Shown piece by piece: positions 30,476 to 39,034 of a stretch of DNA of 64,000 nt; position 1 is the first letter of the stretch; each line of letters begins with the position of its first letter. Below the pieces are notes generated by a model that did not search any database, was not told the origin of the DNA, and saw only the letters and a list, made by a program, of their open reading frames with translations. The stretch comes from Celeribacter naphthalenivorans (GTDB taxonomy: Bacteria > Pseudomonadota > Alphaproteobacteria > Rhodobacterales > Rhodobacteraceae), in the NCBI RefSeq assembly GCF_020524585.1, contig NZ_JAIVLK010000006.1, forward strand, positions 186,001 through 250,000, read 5' to 3'. The position numbers were made by a program, and so were the translations under genes.

Positions 30476-30598
30476 ATGATCAAAGACCTGAAATCTATTG
30501 TTGCCCGCTCCCAAGCGACGCTGTTCGAAGATATGTTGGGTGCCCTTGCTCTCTTGGTGATCCTTGTCGGTGGGCTAACACTGCCCGCTCTGGTTTGA
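30476..30598 (+). CDS. 40-residue membrane peptide, possibly SOS-induced
   Basis: ATG 30476 follows a GGTGAGG site; 40 codons to TGA. The first 20 residues are amphipathic and polar (MIKDLKSIVARSQATLFEDM), the last 20 are one hydrophobic span ending TLPALV. No known domain. A GTTC-N7-GTTC box and a TTAACCAT half-site (30453-30460) lie upstream, and a strong terminator follows at 30759, so this is a short independent transcript. By size and topology it resembles SOS-induced division inhibitors such as Caulobacter SidA, but there is no sequence-based proof of that role. Confidence 0.7.
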   Translation: MIKDLKSIVARSQATLFEDMLGALALLVILVGGLTLPALV

Positions 30599-30758
30599 GC
30601 CCCCCCCAGTCTCTGACTTTTCTTTCTGCCTCCGATCTGACCCCGACACACTTGGCTTTCTATGAGCTTGTTCTGACGCTTTACCTGTTCCTGTCAGATG
30701 TGGCGCCCTCAACCGCCATTGCCTCTTGCCTATCCCCTGTGACATCAGATCATGCCTG

Positions 30759-30793
30759 CCGCCGCCTTCTTTTGAAGTGCGGCGGTTTTTTTT
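30759..30793. terminator. Terminator between 40-aa gene and chemoreceptor
   Basis: CCGCCGCCTTC pairs with GAAGTGCGGCGG (one bulge) around a TTTT loop, followed on the plus strand by eight T. It ends the small transcript and abuts the stop of the opposing chemoreceptor gene. Confidence 0.85.
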
Positions 30794-32210
30794 AAAACGT
30801 ATAGCCGAGGCGCAAGCCGCCCCAATGTTGACCATCGACGAAGATCGGCGCCGAGAGATCTTTCATCATCACGAATGTCCCGGCGCCCATGTCCCGGCGA
30901 TAGACCTGCAACAGAAAAGGCTCCTTGTTGCGCCCGGCCTTTAGCCCCACGCGATCATCGAACATCCGACGGTTGCGGGAATTGGCGGCGTTCCAGACAG
31001 GATCCTTGCCCTGCGGTTGCGAGAATTTCTTGTTGTGGGTCGGTAAATAGCCGTTCGGGTCAATCGCGACACAGAACACGACTTTCGGATCGAAGGTGAG
31101 CATGGCTTCTTGCACGCCCGGCAAGACCTCATCCGTGAAACTGGTGAACCGCGCCATATGCTGCGCCGGGTCGGTGCCCGCAAGTGGTGTATAGCTCCGG
31201 TCGAAGAGATCGCCACGACTGATCCGCCCACTGGCAATCCCGGAACTGAACAGCTCAGAAATTTGCGATGCCGCCTCTTGCACTCGGGTAATGAACCCCT
31301 GATCCTCGCTCGCCCCGCCCAAAGCCACGGTGGTTTGAAAGATTGTCTCAGAGGTGTCGATAAGGTCCTCCACACGGGTATTGGCGACATGGATGCCTTC
31401 CGCCGTGCCGCGCGCAGATTTTCCGATCTCGTCAAACGCCGGTTGAAAGGCCTCGACAGCCTGTTGCACCTTATCTGCCTCCGCCGCCACCACTCGGGTT
31501 GCGCCATGGGATTCCTGAACGCCCTGCGCGATTTCCGTCAGCGCCCGGTCGGCCTCAACGGAGGATTCGATCACATGGCTTGCGTCATTGGACACGCCAG
31601 AGGCCTCTTCACGCAGGCGCCCGACCCAGGACGAGAGGGTTTCGATGTTTTCCTCGATGCCCTCTGCGGCGCGGGCGGTCTTTTGCGACAGCTCATTGAT
31701 CGCTTCGGCCACGACACCAAAGCCGCGGCCACTGTCGCCCGCACGCGCGGCCTCGATTTTGGCATTGATCGCGAGGATGTTCACCTGACGGGCAATGTCG
31801 GCGATATTGGCATTGTTGGCCTCGACCGCCTCGAGAGAGGTCGCGACACGCTCCATCCGCGCCGCAAGCTCCTTGACCCATGAGGCGACGGTTTGCGATT
31901 TTTGCCCGGTTTCGCGCACGAAAGCGACCGATCCCTCGACACGTTGCAAAGTCCGGTTCGTGATGTCCGTCACACGGCCAAGCGCATCTCGCACGGCGCC
32001 ATTGGCGATCATCACCTCGGAGGCAGAGGTTTGGACGCGCCCGAGGACGGAAATCTGATGCTGTGACTGTTGATCGACACTGTCGAGAAAGCCCGCAATA
32101 TCTACCACTTCAAACCCAAGACGGCCGGCATATTCGGCCAGTTTCGTCATACGCGGGTCGGTGGACTGAGATGTAGACTGCGCGTCGGTAAATTCAGGAT
32201 TTGGAATCAT
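30792..32210 (-). CDS. Soluble methyl-accepting chemotaxis protein with C-terminal sensor
   Basis: A 472-residue receptor without membrane spans. The signalling coiled coil comes first (about residues 40-300), with the hairpin tip INAKIEAARAGDSGRGFGVV at about 148-167. The C-terminal 140 residues look like a Cache/PAS-type sensor: DPKVVFCVAIDPNGYLPTHN, NRRMFDDRVGLKA, YRRDMGAGTFVMMKDL and GQHWGGLRLGYTF. ATG 32210 follows GGAGGAG. The output-before-sensor order and lack of anchors suggest it reads a cytoplasmic signal. No che genes are adjacent. Confidence 0.88.
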   Translation of the reverse strand: MIPNPEFTDAQSTSQSTDPRMTKLAEYAGRLGFEVVDIAGFLDSVDQQSQHQISVLGRVQTSASEVMIANGAVRDALGRVTDITNRTLQRVEGSVAFVRETGQKSQTVASWVKELAARMERVATSLEAVEANNANIADIARQVNILAINAKIEAARAGDSGRGFGVVAEAINELSQKTARAAEGIEENIETLSSWVGRLREEASGVSNDASHVIESSVEADRALTEIAQGVQESHGATRVVAAEADKVQQAVEAFQPAFDEIGKSARGTAEGIHVANTRVEDLIDTSETIFQTTVALGGASEDQGFITRVQEAASQISELFSSGIASGRISRGDLFDRSYTPLAGTDPAQHMARFTSFTDEVLPGVQEAMLTFDPKVVFCVAIDPNGYLPTHNKKFSQPQGKDPVWNAANSRNRRMFDDRVGLKAGRNKEPFLLQVYRRDMGAGTFVMMKDLSAPIFVDGQHWGGLRLGYTF

Positions 32211-32284
32211 GCGCTCCTCCGATATGGCCGCCAGTTTTACGCAGCGGGTCTTACGGGAGAGTTAAGCAAAGCCTCGAAAATCGC

Positions 32285-32752
32285 CTATGCGCGTTGGCTT
32301 GCGAGCTCTTCAAAGCCGCGACAGGTGGCCCGGAGCGCCAAGAGGATGGAATCGTGCCGGTTCTTGAAATCGCGGGCGGGCAGGAGGGCCTCGAACCCCT
32401 CAAAGGGCGCAGAGGGCACGGGGCCGCTGTCTTTCAGAAACGCGGTCATTTCATCGCGCGCGCGGATCATTTCGGCCTCTGTCCGACCGAGGACATGACG
32501 CCCGAGCACAGAGGCCGCAGCCTGACCCAGAGCGCAGGCTTTCACATCCTGCGCAAACCGCGTGATGCGCCCGTCCTCGACATCCATCTCGACCGTCACG
32601 GTGGAGCCACAGAGCGGCGCGCGCTCCTTGATCGACACCATGGGGTCCTCCAGCCGTCCGGTCAGCGGAATATCGGCGGCCAGCGCCAGAAGCTTGCCGG
32701 AGTAGAGCTGTGCGAGGTCCGTGGTGGAGGGCGGCGGCGATTGCGTGGACAT
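32285..32752 (-). CDS. IscU/NifU-type iron-sulfur scaffold-like protein
   Basis: A 155-residue protein resembling the NifU N-terminal scaffold. Three Cys sit in the expected positions: APLCGSTVTVEMDVEDG, VKACALGQAAASVLG and RATCRGFEEL. This suggests transient Fe-S cluster assembly, but no isc or suf genes are adjacent, so it may be a specialised or divergent member. Start at ATG 32752. Divergent from hisI with 64 bases between. Confidence 0.82.
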   Translation of the reverse strand: MSTQSPPPSTTDLAQLYSGKLLALAADIPLTGRLEDPMVSIKERAPLCGSTVTVEMDVEDGRITRFAQDVKACALGQAAASVLGRHVLGRTEAEMIRARDEMTAFLKDSGPVPSAPFEGFEALLPARDFKNRHDSILLALRATCRGFEELASQRA

Positions 32753-32816
32753 GGTTTGCCTTTCGAGATCGGAGCTCATAGATAGGGCAAACACCCGCGC
32801 TTGGAAAGGACGGACC

Positions 32817-33197
32817 ATGTGTTCCGAAGAGAGTTTTGGCACATTCGATGCCGCCCAGCTGAAATACGATGACAAGGGGCTGATCCCGGTGATCGCGCAG
32901 GACCATGCGACCCACGAGGTGCTCATGATGGCCTGGATGAACGAAGAGGCGGTGAATAAGACGCTGGAGAGCGGCAAGGTGACCTATTGGTCGCGGTCGC
33001 GTCAGGCATTCTGGGTCAAGGGCGAGACCTCTGGCCATCTGCAAAAGCTGGTCGATTTCCGCTATGATTGCGACAGCGATTGCATTCTCGTTCTGGTCGA
33101 TCAAACCGGCCCCGCGTGTCACACCAACCGTCGGTCGTGCTTTTACCGTGCGGTGCGAGATGGCGGGTCGGTGGAGCTTATGACGCCAATGGGCTGA
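32817..33197 (+). CDS. hisI: Phosphoribosyl-AMP cyclohydrolase
   Basis: Opens the adenine ring of PR-AMP in histidine synthesis. The 126-residue product has the family motifs MMAWMNEEAVNKTL, TYWSRSRQAFWVKGETSGH and metal-binding YDCDSDCILVLVDQTGPACH with NRRSCFY. It is the stand-alone type, without a HisE fusion. ATG 32817 follows AAAGGA. A long inverted repeat follows the stop. Confidence 0.96.
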   Translation: MCSEESFGTFDAAQLKYDDKGLIPVIAQDHATHEVLMMAWMNEEAVNKTLESGKVTYWSRSRQAFWVKGETSGHLQKLVDFRYDCDSDCILVLVDQTGPACHTNRRSCFYRAVRDGGSVELMTPMG

Positions 33198-33203
33198 CAG
33201 GAT

Positions 33204-33261
33204 TGAGTATTTTTCCAGCAAAGGAGACGCGTTTCGTTTCCTTTGCTGCCTCAAATACTCA
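33204..33261. repeat. Long imperfect inverted repeat between hisI and gluQ
   Basis: The left arm begins TGAGTATTTTTCCAGCAAAG (33204 on) and the right arm ends CTTTGCTG...AAATACTCA (to 33261). The arms pair with two small internal loops, leaving a loop of about 10 bases. It can act as a bidirectional terminator. The TGAGTATTTT arm recurs at 22902 and, inverted, at 55643-55653. Confidence 0.7.
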
Positions 33262-34113
33262 TAAGCCAATGAGGGCTTTGACCTCTTTAGGGCTCAGGCC
33301 TTCTTCGCGAAATTTCGAGATTGCCTTGGCGTCCGCGCGTTTGGCAAGACGTTTTCCGTCGTCGTCGCGGATCAGGCGGTGGTGGTGATAGGCGATCTCC
33401 GGCAGGTCCAGAAGCGCCTGCAACAGCCGGTGGATTTGTGTGGCTTCCATGAGATCCGCGCCGCGCACGGCCTCTGTGACGCCTTGGGCCGCGTCATCAA
33501 TCACGACGGAGAGGTGATAGGCGGCGGTGCCGATGTCCTTGCGTGCGATCACGATGTCACCGACGCCATGGACCAGTTGATCGGCGTCGAGGCGATGCGT
33601 TCCGGTCTCATAGGGGCCGGTTTCCTGCCATGAGAAACGGCTGACATCGCCCAGAAACTCAACGGCTTTTTGCATATTGAGGCGAATGGCCTCGCCGGGC
33701 CCAAAGCTCTTCATCTCACGGTGCCGACAGGTGCCGGGATAAATCACGCCATCGGGGCCCATCGGGGCGCCTTCTTGCGGGGCGGAAAGCGCATTTATCA
33801 CGTCGCGGCGGGTGCAGGAACAGGGATACATGAGGCCCAGTTCTCCCAGTAATTCCAAAGCACTTGCGTAGATATCTTCACGTACCGTGACGTGCAAAAC
33901 CGGGTCGGGCCAGGTGATCCCGAGCCACCTGAGATCGGCATAGATCAGCGCCTCCCACTCGGGACGACAGCGGCTGATGTCACCGTCTTCGATGCGGAGA
34001 AGGAACGTGCCGTTTTGGGCCTGCGCGCGGGCATAGGCGGTGAGCGCGGAAAAAGCGTGACCCAGATGCAGAGGCCCTGTGGGGCTGGGCGCAAACCGGG
34101 TCACGTAGGGCAT
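33259..34113 (-). CDS. gluQ: Glutamyl-Q tRNA(Asp) synthetase
   Basis: Attaches glutamate to queuosine-34 of tRNA-Asp. The 284-residue protein is a glutamyl-tRNA synthetase catalytic domain without the anticodon-binding part. It has RFAPSPTGPLHLGHAF with the HLGH motif, zinc ligands in YPCSCTRRDV and IYPGTC, and KRLAKRADAK as the KMSKS-like loop. Its ATG overlaps the trmFO stop by one base (TAATG), so the two form an operon. Confidence 0.93.
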   Translation of the reverse strand: MPYVTRFAPSPTGPLHLGHAFSALTAYARAQAQNGTFLLRIEDGDISRCRPEWEALIYADLRWLGITWPDPVLHVTVREDIYASALELLGELGLMYPCSCTRRDVINALSAPQEGAPMGPDGVIYPGTCRHREMKSFGPGEAIRLNMQKAVEFLGDVSRFSWQETGPYETGTHRLDADQLVHGVGDIVIARKDIGTAAYHLSVVIDDAAQGVTEAVRGADLMEATQIHRLLQALLDLPEIAYHHHRLIRDDDGKRLAKRADAKAISKFREEGLSPKEVKALIGL

Positions 34114-35459
34114 TAGGATTGCCCCTCAAGCCATTGATTAAAATCTTCTTTGGCGCGATCCGTGTAGCCTTTGTAGCGCTCTTTTCGGCCCTTGCGACCA
34201 CCGCGCAGACCGTCCAGCGGCGGGAAGAGACCGAAGTTCACATTCATCGGCTGGAACGTCTTGGCCTCCGCGCCGCCGGTGATGTGGTTGATCAGCGCGC
34301 CCATGGCGGTGGTGAAGGGCGGCGGTGGCAGGTCGCGGCCCAGCAGTTCGGCAGCGGCCATCCGGCCCGCGAGCAACCCCATGGCGGCGCTTTCGACATA
34401 GCCCTCAACGCCCGTCACCTGACCGGCAAAGCGAATGTTCGGCCGCGATTTCAACCGCATCTGATCGTCCAAAAGTGTGGGCGAATTCAGGAAAGTGTTG
34501 CGATGAATGCCGCCCAGACGGGCAAAGGAGGCGTTCTCAAGACCGGGGATCATTTTGAACACCTCAGTCTGCGCTCCGTATTTCATTTTTGTCTGAAATC
34601 CGACGATGTTATAAAGCGTTCCTAACGCATTATCGCGGCGCAATTGCACCACCGCATAAGCCTTATCCTCGGGCTTATGCGCATTGGTCAGGCCGATGGG
34701 TTTCATCGGTCCGTGGCGCAGAGTTTCGCGGCCGCGTTCGGCCATGACCTCGATCGGCAGGCAACCGTCGAAATATTTCGCCGTCTCGCCCTCGTGGAAC
34801 TCGGTCTTATCCGCGGCCAAAAGCGCGTCGATGAAGGCTTCGTATTGGTCCTTCGTCATCGGGCAGTTGAGATAGGCTTTCTGCTCTTCCTCGGTCTCGC
34901 CCTTGTCGTAGCGGGACTGCAACCAAGCCACGTCCATATTGACGCTCTCGGCATAGACAATCGGCGCGATGGCGTCGAAGAACGCCAGCCGGTCAGCGCC
35001 AGTTTCCTTCGCGATGGCCTCGCCGAGCGCCGGAGAGGTCAGCGGGCCGGTGGCGAAAATCCACATGCCGTCTGAGGGCAGTTCGGTGATTTCGCCGTAC
35101 TCAACGGAAATGTTCGGATGCGCCTCAAGCGTGGCGGTGACGTGATCGGCGAAGGCCTCGCGATCCACCGCCAAGGCACCGCCCGCAGGCAGTTTATGCT
35201 TGTCCGCCGTCGCCATGATCAATCCGTTCGCGGCGCGCATTTCCCAATGCAGCAAGCCCACGGCATTCTGTTCGTCATCGTCCGAGCGGAAGGAGTTGGA
35301 GCACACCATCTCGCCGAATTTACCGCTTTGATGCGCGAATGTTTCGACCTCGGGCCGCATCTCATGCAGCACGACGTTGAGGCCCAGATTTGCGGCCTGC
35401 CAGGCGGCTTCGGAGCCCGCCATGCCGCCGCCGACGATGTGAAGTGTGTTCTGTGTCAT
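34113..35459 (-). CDS. trmFO: Folate-dependent tRNA (uracil-5-)-methyltransferase
   Basis: FAD and methylenetetrahydrofolate-dependent enzyme making m5U54 in the T-loop of tRNAs. The 448-residue product has the FAD motif [37 protein letters not shown], and [21 protein letters not shown] 35459 (MTQNTL) was chosen; the longer frame upstream lacks family similarity. gluQ overlaps its stop. Confidence 0.95.
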   Translation of the reverse strand: MTQNTLHIVGGGMAGSEAAWQAANLGLNVVLHEMRPEVETFAHQSGKFGEMVCSNSFRSDDDEQNAVGLLHWEMRAANGLIMATADKHKLPAGGALAVDREAFADHVTATLEAHPNISVEYGEITELPSDGMWIFATGPLTSPALGEAIAKETGADRLAFFDAIAPIVYAESVNMDVAWLQSRYDKGETEEEQKAYLNCPMTKDQYEAFIDALLAADKTEFHEGETAKYFDGCLPIEVMAERGRETLRHGPMKPIGLTNAHKPEDKAYAVVQLRRDNALGTLYNIVGFQTKMKYGAQTEVFKMIPGLENASFARLGGIHRNTFLNSPTLLDDQMRLKSRPNIRFAGQVTGVEGYVESAAMGLLAGRMAAAELLGRDLPPPPFTTAMGALINHITGGAEAKTFQPMNVNFGLFPPLDGLRGGRKGRKERYKGYTDRAKEDFNQWLEGQS

Positions 35460-35847
35460 GTGCCGGGATGTAGCTTTTGTGGGGCAGGGAGGAAAGAGAA
35501 AAAGCTGAACATTGACCTTCATGCGAGTCCGTTTGAGCGCGGTGGGAGCACCGCTGCATAGAGGGTCACTTTTTTGCAAAGTGGTATTGCATCAGTGGGA
35601 CACAGTCCTCTATGACTGAAATATTACTCGCGCTCGCTTTGCCTCAATGCTCATCGCATTTTGAGCAGATGACCAAAGCCGGGCATGACGCCTGACACTG
35701 TTAAGTCTCGCGTTGATAAACAATTTTACCCTATGTGAAAATGTACAAGTACGGCCCATGCGTAGCAGGTTGTGGCCTTACTGTTTTGTCATACATGGTT
35801 AAGGTTTCAACCGGAGATTGAGTCCTTAGGGAGGTGAAGGCGCAGAC
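35460..35847. other. Gene-free gap between trmFO and LysR gene
   Basis: 388 bases without a convincing gene; the only small open frames lack ribosome sites. It should hold the divergent promoters of trmFO-gluQ and the LysR gene. ATGGTTAA (inverse of the CtrA half-site TTAACCAT) occurs at 35795-35802. Confidence 0.5.
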
Positions 35848-36696
35848 ATGGATCGTTGGGATGATCTGAGATTCTTACTGGCCATCGACAAATACGGGAC
35901 GATGGCGGCGGCGGCACGTATGCTTGGGACGAATCCTGCAACAGTGTCGCGCCGTATGGAGCGTATGGCGGATGAACTCGGGATGAACCCTGTCATCAAG
36001 ACGTCTATGGGGTGGGGACTCAACCCAGAGATGCACGAATTGATCAAGGCTTCTGAGACCTTTGATGAGATTATTCGCGGGGAGCAGAACCGGTTGCGGA
36101 TGCGTGCGGGGATGAAAAGCAGCGAGATCCGTGTTGCCTGCTCGCCAATGATGTTGCGCCGCATCCTTGCGCCAAACATGAAACATTATGCGACAGAATT
36201 GGCACATATCCGTCTGAGTTTTTCCAACCGGTCGCTGATCACAACATTGTCTGGGCACGATATCATCATCTCGGCGGCGCCACCCGAAAGCGGGCGGATC
36301 CTGTCGCGGAAAATTGGCGTGTTCGCCCTGGAGGCCTATGTCCCGAGTGATGATAAGGACTGCCGTGAATGGGTGGGGTTGTCCGCCGATTTCAAAGATT
36401 TTCCCATTATGAGAAAATGTGAGCAGCACTTCAAAGGGCCTGCAAGGATCGAAGTGGATACCTTGAGTCAGCTGTACGACGTGATGACCTCCGCCCGTAT
36501 AGGGGGATTTATTCCGGTGATGGCAGCGCAAAATCTTGAGGGATTTGATGCCGTCGAGGACAGCTATAGCACCACGGATATTTTCATGAGCTATCATGAA
36601 AGTCGTCGCAGCGATCCGGCGCTCACGGCTGTGACGGCATTTATAGTCGAGAGCTTCGCCCAATCCCCGTGGGCTCAGGCACGTGCGAAGGTTTGA
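35848..36696 (+). CDS. LysR-type transcriptional regulator
   Basis: A 282-residue regulator. The N-terminal winged helix is clear (DDLRFLLAIDKYGTMAAAAR, LGTNPATVSRRMERMADELG). The effector-binding part (about residues 90-275) is divergent and rich in Met and Arg, so a ligand cannot be guessed. Start ATG 35848 lies behind GGGAGGTGAAGG. No divergent target gene stands directly beside it; the DoxX-like gene downstream could be a target but is 180 bases away. Confidence 0.85.
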   Translation: MDRWDDLRFLLAIDKYGTMAAAARMLGTNPATVSRRMERMADELGMNPVIKTSMGWGLNPEMHELIKASETFDEIIRGEQNRLRMRAGMKSSEIRVACSPMMLRRILAPNMKHYATELAHIRLSFSNRSLITTLSGHDIIISAAPPESGRILSRKIGVFALEAYVPSDDKDCREWVGLSADFKDFPIMRKCEQHFKGPARIEVDTLSQLYDVMTSARIGGFIPVMAAQNLEGFDAVEDSYSTTDIFMSYHESRRSDPALTAVTAFIVESFAQSPWAQARAKV

Positions 36697-36874
36697 CGTC
36701 TTTGCCTGATCAGTGGCCACAAATCGAGCCGCGAGACGCCGTCTGGACACGATAAAATGGTTCATTCGGCACGAGTTTATATTTTTGCAAATCCGCAACG
36801 TCGAAAACAACTATAGGTAATACGCAAAGTCTTCGTCATGGTTGCCAAAAGACTTGAAAAACTTGAGGCACATC

Positions 36875-37315
36875 ATGATCAAATCCCCCTCAGTGGCGCG
36901 GTACCTGTCCGACGTTTGCTGTCTAGGGTTGCGTCTGGCACTTGCGGGCACACTTCTTCTTCATCCGGTGACGCTGGCCTTGCGTCTGGATGAACCGATG
37001 CGGGCCAATGCCAGCACCTTCACCCCACGACCTTCGGTCTTCCTCCTGCAATTGAGCGACATCCGAAATCTTGTCGTGGCAATGTTGTTCGTGCTGATCG
37101 GGGTATGGATCATGTTTGGCATTCACACCCGCGTCATGGCACTGATCTCGGCGGCTCTTCTCGTCACCTTCCATTTCGCAGTATCTCGCAACCCGATGAT
37201 GCTGACACCTGAAACCCTGCAAGTGATGATCGCCGTTCTCTTCGCCATTCCACTTATTTTCCTTGGCGGCGGGAAGTTTTCGCTTTTGCGCGCGGGCTGG
37301 TCAAGATTGATCTGA
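36875..37315 (+). CDS. Small DoxX-like membrane protein
   Basis: A 146-residue polytopic protein with about four spans: residues 15-35 (LGLRLALAGTLLL), 70-92 (VVAMLFVLIGVWIMFG), 96-112 (MALISAALLVTF) and 122-140 (LQVMIAVLFAIPLIFLGG). ATG 36875 follows GAGG; TTG 36842 is possible. The layout and the closing LGGGKFSL segment resemble DoxX-family proteins, whose role is often redox-related, but similarity is weak. Otherwise unknown. Confidence 0.68.
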   Translation: MIKSPSVARYLSDVCCLGLRLALAGTLLLHPVTLALRLDEPMRANASTFTPRPSVFLLQLSDIRNLVVAMLFVLIGVWIMFGIHTRVMALISAALLVTFHFAVSRNPMMLTPETLQVMIAVLFAIPLIFLGGGKFSLLRAGWSRLI

Positions 37316-37356
37316 CTGGCAGGAAACCATGCCGTTTTTCAGTTCAAAGAATATAA

Positions 37357-37378
37357 AAGGCCCGCATTTGCGGGCCTT
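37357..37378. terminator. Bidirectional terminator
   Basis: Perfect 9-bp stem AAGGCCCGC (37357-37365) and GCGGGCCTT (37370-37378) with a 4-nt loop between the convergent DoxX-like and outer membrane protein genes. Confidence 0.85.
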
Positions 37379-37407
37379 CCATTTCTTTTCTAGAATAGTG
37401 CATCGAC

Positions 37408-38334
37408 TTAGTAGTCGAAGGTCAGTGCCGTTTTGAGCACATTAGTCACGCGGTCGATCTGAGTTTCATAGGAGCCTGGTTTGTCGCCGAAATCCATTGA
37501 AACACCAAAGGAGAACCCGTCAATGTTGCCCGATACACCATCTGCATCTGCATAAGTGTAATCGGCAAACAGCTTATATGTGTCGTTCATCGCGTAAGAA
37601 GCGCCGATGCGCATCAGGTTCGCATCAATTCCGAGATCGGCAAAGGTGTAAGCACCGTAGACGGACCACTCATTTGTGAAGTCATAGCTACCACCAAGAG
37701 TTGCAATGGTCAGATCTGTACCAGAAATCTTAGTGGACAAGGCTTCCAGTTCAGCATCCCAATTTCCCGCATCGTAGCTGCCGGACAGAATAAAGATCGG
37801 ATTTACGCCTGAGACATCACCATCGACGCCATGTACGGAGAGAGAGATTTCCGCAGCATCAGAGAAGTTATAGCCTGCGGTCAAGCCATATAGGCCATCG
37901 AATTGACCACCTGTGTCCTGATTGAGAGCAGCATAGGCAAGGCGTCCGTAGTATGTGCCGTTGTCGTAGGCGATCCCGAACTCATCGACGCCGATATTGA
38001 TTCCAAAAATAGCGCCGGCGCTCAAATCCGTCGAAGAAGCGTCAACACGGAAGCCGTTTCCGAAGGAATAGCCCGCGCCGATGGTCAGCAAGTCGGCATT
38101 CAAGTTGGCAGCTAGGCCATCCACATCTGCCGAGATCTGAGTTCCGGATACCCAGAAATCAAACGCATCAATCGCCACGCCGAGCTCTGCATCGAGAATG
38201 GAGGCGTCGAAGTCTGCGCCAGGCGTCGAAAAAGTACCGTAGCTTGCCATCAAACCACCGTAGGTAATTTCCTGAGCCGATACGCCGGTTGCTGCACCGC
38301 AGACCAGTGCAGTAGTAAGCATGAGATTTTTCAT
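37408..38334 (-). CDS. Outer membrane beta-barrel protein (porin-like) 1
   Basis: A 308-residue product with a signal peptide ending near GVSAQE and many alternating 8-12 residue strands rich in Gly, Tyr, Asp and Ala (GLTAGYNFSDAAEISLSVHG, TLGGSYDFTNEWSVYGAYTF). It ends KTALTFDY, with an aromatic last residue typical of outer membrane proteins. It is probably a porin or small-solute channel; substrate unknown. It resembles the protein encoded at 39035-39913 in size, start and strand pattern. Start ATG 38334 follows GGGGGAAAT. Confidence 0.82.
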   Translation of the reverse strand: MKNLMLTTALVCGAATGVSAQEITYGGLMASYGTFSTPGADFDASILDAELGVAIDAFDFWVSGTQISADVDGLAANLNADLLTIGAGYSFGNGFRVDASSTDLSAGAIFGINIGVDEFGIAYDNGTYYGRLAYAALNQDTGGQFDGLYGLTAGYNFSDAAEISLSVHGVDGDVSGVNPIFILSGSYDAGNWDAELEALSTKISGTDLTIATLGGSYDFTNEWSVYGAYTFADLGIDANLMRIGASYAMNDTYKLFADYTYADADGVSGNIDGFSFGVSMDFGDKPGSYETQIDRVTNVLKTALTFDY

Positions 38335-39034
38335 ATTTCCCCCTTTGTCGCCATTGCAACGATTACATTTAGATTACTTATTAGTATTACGGAGCGCATA
38401 CAAATAGATTTTTGGGGCTCCATATTAACGCTTTATTAACTATATCGAAGTTATGCTTTGTGTGCGATGCACCTGCTTCTTATGCATTGTATTTTTTGAT
38501 CTACGATCGACAGAACTGTCACATCTCTGCAACCATTTCTGTTATAGGTTGTATACTTTTTGTCTTTATTCTTGCTTTGGTAGATGAGGGTCGACAGGTT
38601 TCGGGGCTAAAATGAGAATCTTGTCACGATGAGTTCTTATTTATTTCCGCCACGTGCCTGGATGTATTAATCAGCGCACAAGTGTCCAATATCCGCGCTC
38701 TGAAGCAGGCTTTCTGCCTATGACCTGAGACATCATATCAAAGAAAGGCGTGTGCGATGTTTAGGTGTTGCTCTTCGTTCGACCAAAAGCTGTGATCCAA
38801 GTATGTTGTCGAACGTTTGAAAATACAAATTTTGATCAAATGCTGCGTTAAACCCTCTGTATGTTGCTCAGGCTATGGCAGTCCCTGATATCACAAGTGA
38901 AAGTCAGCTTAACATGATAAAACTTGGTACAAACTCGAGATGCATGATGCCAGATTAAGTGAAGCGACAAAAAAGGCCCCGCGATTGCGGGGCCTTTTCT
39001 TTTTATGCCTGATATTTAACGAGAGAAGGTTGGA
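38335..39034. other. AT-rich 700-bp gap between two barrel genes
   Basis: No convincing gene. A 67-codon plus-strand frame at 38412-38615 lacks a ribosome site and alphaproteobacterial codon use. The stretch is AT-rich compared with its surroundings and ends in a strong terminator at 38971. It must include the promoter of the first barrel gene and could hide a small RNA ending at that terminator. Confidence 0.5.
38971..39003. terminator. Strong terminator, readable both ways
   Basis: Perfect 12-bp stem AAAAGGCCCCGC (38971-38982) and GCGGGGCCTTTT (38987-38998) with a 4-nt loop; T tracts flank it on both strands. It ends the second barrel gene. Confidence 0.9.

Noticed and set aside
35611-35694. 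27-codon frame upstream of the LysR gene
   Set aside because: No ribosome site and no recognisable product; probably chance.
38412-38615. 67-codon plus-strand frame in the gap between the barrel genes
   Set aside because: No ribosome-binding site, AT-rich atypical codons and no neighbour context.
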